A DNA stretch of 6,056 nucleotides from Erysipelotrichaceae bacterium UBA1783. GTDB taxonomy: Bacteria > Bacillota_I > Bacilli_A > Erysipelotrichales > Erysipelotrichaceae. The DNA lies in the NCBI GenBank assembly GCA_002315205.1, contig DCGH01000037.1:1216-7271 (forward strand), given 5' to 3'. Made by a program: the position numbers and the translations under genes. Below are positions 1 through 4,945 of this stretch, piece after piece. Below the pieces are notes generated by a model that was given only the letters and a program-made list of their open reading frames with translations, did not search any database and was not told where the DNA came from. How positions within the stretch are numbered: position 1 is the stretch's first letter; each line of letters starts with the position of its first letter.

Positions 1-406
1 TTGGATCCATTAATTGTTGTTTTTCTATAGTTTCTACAATATCTGTAATTTCAGTACCATACCCATTTGACTTAGAATCAATCATTTGATTTTTCACAGA
101 AGCAAAATCCATTAATTTATAACCATTTTTTTCAAAATCCTTACATGCAACAGATATTCTATTTATGTCTTTATAAACAAAACTTCCAAGTACTGTCTCT
201 TGAGCTTCCATACCGAGCATATTAAATATATGCGATCCAAGATATTCAGACACACATGAATTTGCATAAGATAAATTAATATTCTTAGGCGCATGAGAAG
301 GTAATTTAAGCATATATAATTCATTATTAATTATTACAGACAGTTTATTACCATTCGCACCACCATAAGACTTTTTTCTTGTTGGTAAATTTGTAAAATC
401 TATCAT
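1..406 (-). CDS. HipA/CtkA-like Ser/Thr kinase toxin, N-terminal part (partial, 3' end outside the window)
   Basis: The reading frame opens at ATG 404-406 and stays open to the window edge, giving 135 residues without a stop. The N-terminus has a glycine-containing loop (SYGGANGNKL, residues 13-22), a beta strand YMLKLP with Lys34 as a candidate ATP-binding lysine, then a helix with Glu54 (SCVSEYLGSHIFNMLG). The segment AQETVLGSF (68-76) and the hinge-like VACKDF (86-91) follow. I recognise this pattern from HipA-domain proteins of the compact CtkA-like type in Firmicutes; that family phosphorylates cytoplasmic proteins, with aminoacyl-tRNA synthetases the known targets of characterised HipA toxins. 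The catalytic Asp and metal-binding motifs would lie beyond the window, so activity cannot be judged. It begins 11 bases after an HTH gene, the usual antitoxin-first order. The target here is unknown. Confidence 0.78.
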   Translation of the reverse strand, partial: MIDFTNLPTRKKSYGGANGNKLSVIINNELYMLKLPSHAPKNINLSYANSCVSEYLGSHIFNMLGMEAQETVLGSFVYKDINRISVACKDFEKNGYKLMDFASVKNQMIDSKSNGYGTEITDIVETIEKQQLMDP

Positions 407-413
407 AGCTGGT

Positions 414-419
414 CTCCCT
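414..419 (-). promoter_or_regulatory. Ribosome binding site of the HipA-like gene
   Basis: AGGGAG on the minus strand lies 7 bases before ATG 404-406 and overlaps the TAG stop (418-420) of the upstream HTH gene. This fixes the start of the kinase gene and suggests translational coupling between the two genes. Confidence 0.7.
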
Positions 420-816
420 ATCTTAAATACTTGTTTCTTAAATAATCTGCTTGTTCTTTACTAATTAAATTTTCTATTTCACAAACGTTGATGCTACTAT
501 TTGCTTCATCTAAATAGCAATCAAACAAAGGGTTATTCTTATTTCTTTTGTCTTTTATGAACGAAATATTTGCTTTTAAAAACTCGGGTAAGTTTTCTTC
601 ATATGCTGGTTTATATAATATAGGCTCTAATGCTATTAAATCCTTGATATCATAATCTAAGGCATCAGCTATTTTCATAATAATTCTAACTCTACAATCA
701 AGAATATTACTTTTTCCTGAAAAAATATCAAATAAGGTTGTTTTAGATATTCCTGTTTTTTTTGATAAGCTATACACTGTATACCCTTTATTTGTTAATA
801 ATGTTTCAATATTCAT
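418..816 (-). CDS. XRE-family HTH regulator, probable HipB-like antitoxin/autorepressor
   Basis: A 132-residue protein. The N-terminal half is a Cro/C1-type helix-turn-helix: helix 2 is YSLSKKTG (15-22), and the turn and recognition helix are ISKTTLFDIFSGKS (23-36). A following helix, RIIMKIADALDYDIKDLI (44-61), is typical of the five-helix XRE fold. The C-terminal part (about 97-131), with FDCYLDEANSSINVCEIE and ISKEQADYLRNKYL, resembles the tail of small HTH proteins encoded beside HipA-like kinases; I infer that it contacts the kinase. There is no signal peptide or membrane segment, so it should be cytoplasmic. It is the first gene of a two-gene operon, and a perfect inverted repeat covers its promoter, which points to autorepression. 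The start is ATG 814-816. It could also be a plain transcriptional regulator without antitoxin activity. Confidence 0.85.
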   Translation of the reverse strand: MNIETLLTNKGYTVYSLSKKTGISKTTLFDIFSGKSNILDCRVRIIMKIADALDYDIKDLIALEPILYKPAYEENLPEFLKANISFIKDKRNKNNPLFDCYLDEANSSINVCEIENLISKEQADYLRNKYLR

Positions 817-821
817 AGTAA

Positions 822-827
822 ATCACC
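822..827 (-). promoter_or_regulatory. Ribosome binding site of the HTH gene
   Basis: GGTGAT on the minus strand lies 5 bases before ATG 814-816. It matches the 3' part of the full Shine-Dalgarno complement (GGAGGTGATC) but lacks the GGAG core, so initiation is probably moderate. The predicted leader is very short, about 15-20 bases. Confidence 0.5.
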
Positions 828-836
828 AACGCAACC

Positions 837-864
837 ACATTATATCGGTTTTCCGATATAATGT
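837..864. promoter_or_regulatory. Perfect 12-bp inverted repeat, probable HTH-repressor operator
   Basis: The arms ACATTATATCGG (837-848) and CCGATATAATGT (853-864) are exact reverse complements separated by TTTT. The repeat covers the -10 box and the whole spacer of the HTH-kinase promoter and enters the -35 box, so a bound dimer would block RNA polymerase. Size and symmetry fit a homodimeric XRE regulator; the most likely ligand is the product of the adjacent gene, which is an inference from position. Confidence 0.8.
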
Positions 865-867
865 CAA
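839..867 (-). promoter_or_regulatory. Consensus sigma-A promoter of the HTH-kinase operon
   Basis: On the minus strand TTGACA (862-867) is followed by exactly 17 bases and then TATAAT (839-844): 12 of 12 consensus bases at ideal spacing. Transcription should start near 832, about 16 bases before the HTH start codon. Such a strong promoter under an operator fits a tightly autorepressed system. Confidence 0.88.
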
Positions 868-916
868 TTTATTACTCTTGTCCTATATTTGTAGTTCTTT
901 CCCCTTATTCGGTATC

Positions 917-950
917 AAAAAAAGCCTTGATTTTCTTTATCAAGGCTTTT
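917..950 (-). terminator. Intrinsic terminator downstream of the tRNA-like gene
   Basis: A perfect 12-bp stem AAAAGCCTTGAT / ATCAAGGCTTTT (920-931 with 939-950) has a 7-base loop. Read on the minus strand it ends in a run of seven T (917-923). It begins 9 bases after the CCA of the tRNA-like gene, so it most likely terminates that transcript and insulates the HTH-kinase operon. It could work weakly in the other direction, where only TTTT follows the stem. Confidence 0.85.
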
Positions 951-959
951 CATTTAAAA

Positions 960-1035
960 TGGTGCCGAATACGAGACTTGAACTTGCGACCTAATCTTTA
1001 CGAGGGAGCTGCTCTGCCAACTGAGCTAATCCGGC
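960..1035 (-). tRNA. tRNA-Thr(CGT)-like gene with a degenerate anticodon stem (possible pseudo-tRNA)
   Basis: Read on the minus strand, the acceptor stem GCCGGAT (1029-1035) pairs with ATTCGGC (964-970), with one G-T pair, followed by discriminator A and encoded CCA (960-962). The D-stem GCTC/GAGC closes the loop AGTTGGCA with the conserved GG. The T-loop TTCAAGT is canonical, but its stem GCAAG/CTCGT has an A-C mismatch and a G-T pair. The loop CTCGTAA (998-1004) has T33 and A37 and gives anticodon CGT, which would read the Thr codon ACG. The anticodon stem GCTCC (1005-1009) against AGATT (993-997) has only two Watson-Crick pairs, one G-T and two mismatches (C28/T42, C31/A39). Promoter and terminator are intact. 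It is either a decaying gene or one whose 3' half was replaced by recombination. The Thr assignment rests on the anticodon alone. Confidence 0.72.
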
Positions 1036-1046
1036 TTGTCTATTTA

Positions 1047-1055
1047 ATCATAGCA
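1047..1055 (-). promoter_or_regulatory. Extended -10 promoter of the tRNA-like gene
   Basis: On the minus strand TGCTATGAT contains the extended -10 TG motif, one base, and TATGAT (5 of 6 to consensus). Transcription should start near 1040, about 5 bases before the mature tRNA 5' end. No convincing -35 box is visible, as is tolerated with an extended -10. Confidence 0.5.
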
Positions 1056-1078
1056 CAAAAAAGAAAATATGATGAAAT

Positions 1079-1105
1079 AAAAACGCCTCTACTTAAGAGA
1101 CGCTT
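1079..1105 (-). terminator. Intrinsic terminator of the SDR gene
   Basis: On the minus strand CGTCTCT (1096-1102) pairs with AGAGGCG (1084-1090), including one T-G pair, around a 5-base loop TAAGT. The stem can be extended by AAG against TTT. A run of five T (1079-1083) follows. It lies 15 bases past the SDR stop codon and separates that gene from the tRNA-like gene. Confidence 0.8.
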
Positions 1106-1119
1106 TATTGATTTTAATC

Positions 1120-1986
1120 TTACCAGTTTTCCTTGCTAGAAGCCTTGTCGTACTTCTTTAATGCAGTTAGGATACCATAGCCATTATTTACACAGCCACC
1201 ATCAACTAATACATCAGATCCAACTAAATATCCGCATCTTTCATCACATAATGAAGTAACTAAATATGCGATTTCCTCTGGCTCTGCTCCTCTATTTAAA
1301 CCAGAATAACCAAGCATTGTATCTGTAGCATCGCCCTGTTCTGCATCAGTCATAGGAGTCTTTACAAATCCTGGAGAAACTGAGAATACTCTGATTCCCT
1401 TCGTATCCATATACTTGAAAGCACACTTTCTTGCATACCACTGTACGAAGTTTTTGCTCATCATATAAGCAAAGTTAACATTTGTAGCATCATCCTTTAA
1501 AATCTTAGCCTTCTTTGCCATTGCAGCAACGAACTTTTCTTCATCCTCTAAAATTAGCTTATAAGTCTTTTCCTTTGGTAAGAAAAGCTTTGGTAGCATA
1601 TGAGCTGAGTCGGATGCGATATCACAAATGACACCACCATTCATAACCTTATAGAATTCTCTATTGATATGAACAGTACCGCATGAATTGATTCTTACGA
1701 TAGATTCTCTTGTACCCATTGAACCAGAAATACCAGCACAATTGATAACCTTCTTTACTTCACCTAATGAAGCAGCAAATTCTGCTAGCTTAGCAACATC
1801 CTCAAGCTTTGAAACATCACATGTTGTTGCAACAACATGATATCCCTGCTCGTTTAATGCTGAAGCAGTCTTATTTAGTTTATCTAGATTTCTTCCTGTA
1901 ATAACAGTAGTATCTTCCTTTGGTAGCATTGTAACAATTGCCTTACCGATACCACTTCCACCACCAGTAACTACATTAACACTCAT
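1120..1986 (-). CDS. Short-chain dehydrogenase/reductase (SDR family oxidoreductase)
   Basis: A 288-residue cytoplasmic NAD(P)-dependent oxidoreductase. The N-terminal Rossmann motif TGGGSGIG is at 7-14, Arg32 in VITGRN after the second strand hints at NADP(H), Asp57 lies in CDV, and NCAG is at 82-85. The catalytic set is Asn100, Ser125 (in DIASDS), Tyr174 and Lys178 (YMMSK). SPGFVKTPM (204-212) and the C-terminal VDGG (261-264) complete the fold. Ser125 and Tyr174 are 49 residues apart, against about 13 in classical SDRs; the extra charged, probably helical segment recalls the insertion in 3-alpha-hydroxysteroid dehydrogenase/carbonyl reductases, so a bulky hydroxy or keto substrate is possible, but the substrate is unknown. 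ATG 1984-1986 is chosen over the in-frame TTG 6 bases upstream because AAAGGAG then sits at a 7-base spacing rather than 1 base. A TetR-type gene diverges from it and may regulate it. Confidence 0.92.
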   Translation of the reverse strand: MSVNVVTGGGSGIGKAIVTMLPKEDTTVITGRNLDKLNKTASALNEQGYHVVATTCDVSKLEDVAKLAEFAASLGEVKKVINCAGISGSMGTRESIVRINSCGTVHINREFYKVMNGGVICDIASDSAHMLPKLFLPKEKTYKLILEDEEKFVAAMAKKAKILKDDATNVNFAYMMSKNFVQWYARKCAFKYMDTKGIRVFSVSPGFVKTPMTDAEQGDATDTMLGYSGLNRGAEPEEIAYLVTSLCDERCGYLVGSDVLVDGGCVNNGYGILTALKKYDKASSKENW

Positions 1987-1993
1987 AAACAAT

Positions 1994-2000
1994 CTCCTTT
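1994..2000 (-). promoter_or_regulatory. Ribosome binding site that decides the SDR start
   Basis: AAAGGAG on the minus strand lies 7 bases before ATG 1984-1986. The alternative TTG at 1990-1992 would lie only one base after it, which is too close for initiation. Confidence 0.8.
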
Positions 2001-2021
2001 ATTTCCGTATTTCTTTATTTT

Positions 2022-2050
2022 ATAATATAGACAAGGTGTTGATTTTACAA
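2022..2050 (-). promoter_or_regulatory. Predicted promoter of the SDR gene
   Basis: On the minus strand TTGTAA (2045-2050, 4 of 6) is separated by 17 bases from TATTAT (2022-2027, 5 of 6). Transcription would start near 2015 and leave a leader of roughly 30 bases with the AAAGGAG site. It overlaps the predicted tetR-type promoter. Confidence 0.55.
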
Positions 2051-2066
2051 TCATTCAATTTTAAAT
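2039..2066 (+). promoter_or_regulatory. Weak candidate promoter of the TetR-type gene
   Basis: TTGATT (2039-2044) and TTAAAT (2061-2066) each match consensus at 4 of 6 positions with a 16-base spacer. The AT-rich context makes chance matches likely. If real, the transcript would start near 2073, about 30 bases before the start codon. Confidence 0.35.
2040..2053. promoter_or_regulatory. Candidate operator between the SDR and TetR-type genes
   Basis: TGATT-TTAC-AATCA is an exact 5-bp inverted repeat that covers the SDR -35 box (2045-2050) and most of the candidate tetR -35 box (2039-2044). A TetR dimer bound here could repress both genes. The arms are short for a TetR operator and the region is AT-rich, so this is only a suggestion. 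Confidence 0.35.
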
Positions 2067-2103
2067 ACAACATTTTTTCACAAAGTGTCTATTTGGAGGA
2101 TTT

Positions 2104-2631
2104 ATGGCTACATACAATAATAAAAGAACAAAAACCACTCGATTTCTATTAAGAAAATCCTTATTTGAGCTTTTGGAAGATTACAACATTTTGGATATAA
2201 ATGTCACTATGGTATGTGATAAGGCGCAGATAAATCGTTCCACCTTTTATCTTCATTATAAAAGCATTAATGATTTATTAGAAACTATCAAAAAGGAAGA
2301 GATTTCTCTTTTTGAAACCTTCACCAGTTCCATTGATAAAATGTACACTGCCAAAAGTGCCTGTATTCAGTATTTTGAATATATTAAAAATAACGATATG
2401 GTTTATCGTATTCTATTAAATGGAAAGCATTCTGATTTTGAAAGGGAATTTGTGGATTGTTTGCAGAAAACAACACTTCCTGATTCTATTGCTGAAAATA
2501 GCTATTACACCAATCTGTTCTCCATTGCTGGCTGCTTACAGATTACCAAAGCCTGGATAGAAAACGATTATCCTGAAAGCTTTGAGGAAATATCTGATAT
2601 TCTATTAAAAATAGTAAACAAACTAAAATAA
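2104..2631 (+). CDS. TetR/AcrR-family transcriptional regulator
   Basis: A 175-residue protein with the TetR DNA-binding domain at about 10-60. LLRKSLFELLEDYNILDINVT leads into the helix-turn-helix VCDKAQINRSTFYLHYKSINDLL (37-59), where RSTFYLHYKS is the classic recognition-helix signature. The remaining roughly 110 residues are helical and poorly conserved in sequence, as expected for the ligand-binding and dimerisation part; the length is slightly short for the family. The start is ATG 2104, preceded by GGAGGA (2095-2100). It is the only plus-strand gene here and diverges from the SDR gene, so it probably controls that gene and itself in response to a small ligand, perhaps the SDR substrate. 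The ligand cannot be read from the sequence. Its stop codon is part of the terminator stem shared with asd. Confidence 0.9.
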   Translation: MATYNNKRTKTTRFLLRKSLFELLEDYNILDINVTMVCDKAQINRSTFYLHYKSINDLLETIKKEEISLFETFTSSIDKMYTAKSACIQYFEYIKNNDMVYRILLNGKHSDFEREFVDCLQKTTLPDSIAENSYYTNLFSIAGCLQITKAWIENDYPESFEEISDILLKIVNKLK

Positions 2632-2655
2632 AAGGGACTGTCATGTCCCTTTTAT
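2628..2655. terminator. Bidirectional terminator shared by the convergent tetR-type gene and asd
   Basis: An 11-bp perfect stem ATAAAAGGGAC / GTCCCTTTTAT (2628-2638 with 2645-2655) has a 6-base loop and T-rich tails on both strands. It contains the TAA of the TetR-type gene (2629-2631) and the TAA of asd (2652-2654), so one hairpin serves two converging transcripts. Confidence 0.85.
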
Positions 2656-3626
2656 AAACACTTTATAATTTGAACAGCGTTACTTGCTGCACCCTTTCTG
2701 ATCTGATCACCACAGCAGAATAGGGCAATACCGTTTTCAAATACTCTGTCCTGTCTAATTCGACCAACAAATACATCATTCTGATTTGAAGTATCTAATG
2801 GCATTGGATAAATACCATTTACTAAATCATCCTTTAACTGAACACCAGCACAGCTAGCAATAGACTTTCTAACCTCATCTAAATCCAGCTTTTCTTTTGT
2901 TACAACAGTAGCACTGATAGAATGGCTTCTGTATACTGGTACTCGAACACAAGTACAAGTTGCCTTTAAATTTGGAAGATGCATAATCTTTCTTCCTTCA
3001 TTCTCCATCTTCATTTCCTCTGTTGAGTAATCATCTGTAGAAACAGAGCCAATACTTGGAATACAGTTGAAGGCAATCTGATATGGGAATACAGAGGTAG
3101 TTACCTCATTACCCTTTACCTCATCTTCTAATTCCTTTAATCCTAAAATACCTGCTCCACTAACTGCCTGATAAGAGCTGGCAATAATAGCAGTAATTTC
3201 ACTTAGCTTATTAATACCATAAATAGCCATTAGGGTAATTGCAGTTGTACAATTCGGATTAGCAATGATACCCTTATGATTTTTGGCATCAGCGCCATTA
3301 ATTTCTGGTACAATTAATGGCACATCAGGATTCATTCTGAAAGCAGATGAATTATCAATAAATACTGCACCAGCTTTAACAATATGAGGTGCAAATTGCT
3401 TTGCTACAGCATTTCCAGTAGCACCTAATACGATGTCCATACCCTCGAAGCTGTTTTCAGTTAATTCTTCCACTGTTAGCATTTCACCCTTAAATTCAAT
3501 CTGCTTACCAGCAGATTTTGCTGATGCTAATAGCTTTAGCTCAGTCACATCAATATTCTGTTCAATTAGCTGATTAATCATTTCGCTACCGACTGCACCA
3601 GTAGCACCCATAATTGCAATTCTCAT
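2652..3626 (-). CDS. asd: Aspartate-semialdehyde dehydrogenase
   Basis: It reduces 4-aspartyl phosphate with NADPH to aspartate 4-semialdehyde, the branch point toward lysine/diaminopimelate and homoserine; cytoplasmic. The 324-residue chain starts with the nucleotide-binding motif GATGAVG (7-13). It has NSSAFRM (92-98), the catalytic Cys126 in NPNCTT, SSYQAVSGAG (150-159), and His235 in RSHS with the preceding RVPVYR. Length and motif order are normal for the family. ATG 3624-3626 is preferred to an in-frame GTG three codons upstream because that GTG lies inside the ribosome binding site AGGTGA. It is the last gene of the hom-lysC-asd operon, one base after the lysC stop codon, and supplies the step between the two enzymes encoded upstream. 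Confidence 0.96.
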   Translation of the reverse strand: MRIAIMGATGAVGSEMINQLIEQNIDVTELKLLASAKSAGKQIEFKGEMLTVEELTENSFEGMDIVLGATGNAVAKQFAPHIVKAGAVFIDNSSAFRMNPDVPLIVPEINGADAKNHKGIIANPNCTTAITLMAIYGINKLSEITAIIASSYQAVSGAGILGLKELEDEVKGNEVTTSVFPYQIAFNCIPSIGSVSTDDYSTEEMKMENEGRKIMHLPNLKATCTCVRVPVYRSHSISATVVTKEKLDLDEVRKSIASCAGVQLKDDLVNGIYPMPLDTSNQNDVFVGRIRQDRVFENGIALFCCGDQIRKGAASNAVQIIKCL

Positions 3627-3627
3627 A

Positions 3628-4944
3628 TTATTCACCTATAAACCTTCTATATACGCTTTCAATTGTCTTAACAAAGTCATCGTCATTTACACCAATGATA
3701 ATACTGATTTCATCGGCACCTTGCGAAATCGTCTTGATATTAATCTTCTTACTTCCTAGCTCACCGAAGATTTCTCCTGACATACCAGTTCTGCTCTTCA
3801 TACCTCTACCTACAACACATACTAATGCAAGATCATCAATAATCTTTACCTCTTCGCACTTTAAGTCTGTTTTCAGCTCATTAACAATACCATATAGACA
3901 ATCATTAACATCATTATCCGCAACAACAATAGAGAATGAATCAACGCCTGTTGCTACAGTAACGATGGAAATCTTGTAGTTTTCAAAAATAGTTAATGCT
4001 TTTCTTAAGAAACCAACCTCACTGGCACTATGGCCCTTTGATACTGAAATAACTGTAAATCCTCTTTTTCCGGTAATACCAGTAATTACTGGTGTAGCAA
4101 TGTTTTCATCACACTTATCTACAATCATTGTACCTGGATTATCAGGATCATTGGTATTTCTGATATTGATTGGAATATTCTTCTGCTTTACTGGGAAAAT
4201 AGCTTCATCATGTAAAACATTAGCGCCCATATAGCTCATTTCTCTTAATTCAGCGTAGGTAATATAATCAATTCTTTTTGGTGAAGAAATGATTCTTGGA
4301 TCACAAACAAGCATACCACTAACATCCGTCCAGTTTTCATAAACATCAGCATCAATGACATTTGCTAAGATAGAACCAGTAATATCACTACCACCTCTGC
4401 TCATTACCTTAATAATGCCATTTGGTAAACTACCATAGAAACCAGGAACCACAACTCTCTTCTCTTTGTTTAATAAAGGAAGAAGCTTTTCCTTCGTTGT
4501 TTCTAAATCGATGGAGCCATCATAATTAAAGAAAATAACATCCTTGGCATCAATAAAGTCAGCATCTAAGTATTCAGCTAATAGCTTACTTGATAAATAT
4601 TCGCCTCTACTAACCAATTCATCTAAAGAGCCCTTCCCCTTTAAAATTGCTCTGATTTTATTCATTTCAGCATGAACATCAATAGTTAAACCCAATTCAT
4701 TGGCAATATTCTGATGCTTTTCTTCAATTAGTGAAACAATTGGTTCATAATCCATTCCATACTTTACGTGTGCTTCACACAAATATAGTAAATCTGTAAC
4801 CTTATGATCATGCTTATCAGCCTTACCACAGGCTGAAGCTACAATAATCTTTCTAGTGCTATCGCTATCAACAATATTCTTTATCTTTTTATATTGAGCG
4901 GCATTTGCTACTGAGCTGCCACCAAACTTAATTACCTTTATCAT
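3628..4944 (-). CDS. lysC: Aspartate kinase (aspartokinase)
   Basis: It phosphorylates L-aspartate with ATP to 4-aspartyl phosphate, the committed and usually feedback-controlled step of the aspartate-family pathway. The 438-residue protein opens with KFGGSS (6-11). It then shows SRGEYLSS (112-119), VPGFYGS (166-172), SRGGSDITGS (182-191), NWTDVSG (204-210) and DPRI (215-218), all in the amino acid kinase domain. Two C-terminal ACT domains follow, about 291-365 and 371-437, the second with the segment ISQGADEISIIIGV (406-419). This is a monofunctional enzyme, not fused to homoserine dehydrogenase. The ACT pair implies allosteric control by an end product such as lysine or threonine; which one cannot be read here. 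The start is ATG 4942-4944, one base after the hom stop codon. The symbol lysC is generic for the family. Confidence 0.96.
   Translation of the reverse strand: MIKVIKFGGSSVANAAQYKKIKNIVDSDSTRKIIVASACGKADKHDHKVTDLLYLCEAHVKYGMDYEPIVSLIEEKHQNIANELGLTIDVHAEMNKIRAILKGKGSLDELVSRGEYLSSKLLAEYLDADFIDAKDVIFFNYDGSIDLETTKEKLLPLLNKEKRVVVPGFYGSLPNGIIKVMSRGGSDITGSILANVIDADVYENWTDVSGMLVCDPRIISSPKRIDYITYAELREMSYMGANVLHDEAIFPVKQKNIPINIRNTNDPDNPGTMIVDKCDENIATPVITGITGKRGFTVISVSKGHSASEVGFLRKALTIFENYKISIVTVATGVDSFSIVVADNDVNDCLYGIVNELKTDLKCEEVKIIDDLALVCVVGRGMKSRTGMSGEIFGELGSKKINIKTISQGADEISIIIGVNDDDFVKTIESVYRRFIGE
3632..3637 (-). promoter_or_regulatory. Ribosome binding site that decides the asd start, inside the lysC 3' end
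   Basis: AGGTGA on the minus strand lies 5 bases before ATG 3624-3626 and consists of the last codons of lysC. The alternative GTG start at 3633-3635 falls within it. The layout favours translational coupling of asd to lysC. Confidence 0.65.
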
Positions 4945-4945
4945 T

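Noticed and set aside
906..971. TATTCGG (906-912) and CCGAATA (965-971) as an inverted repeat around the tRNA terminator, possibly an attachment core
   Set aside because: Only 7 bp match, the orientation is inverted whereas integration duplicates direct repeats, and such a match is plausible by chance.
1036..1119. Possible small gene or RNA between the tRNA-like gene and the SDR gene
   Set aside because: The 84 bases are accounted for by the tRNA promoter and the SDR terminator; no open frame with a ribosome binding site is seen.
861..1139. Plus-strand open reading frame of 92 codons
   Set aside because: It runs antisense through the tRNA-like gene and two terminators, and has no family resemblance and no ribosome binding site. 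The RIRDLNLRP-type peptide is a typical artefact of translating across a tRNA gene.
2023..2051. TACAAT (2046-2051) as the -10 box of the TetR-type gene
   Set aside because: No acceptable -35 box or extended -10 TG lies at the required distance upstream.
3614..3979. Plus-strand open reading frame of 121 codons
   Set aside because: It lies opposite the lysC 3' end and the lysC-asd junction, with low-complexity Ser/Leu/Ile-rich translation and no initiation signals. It is a shadow of lysC.
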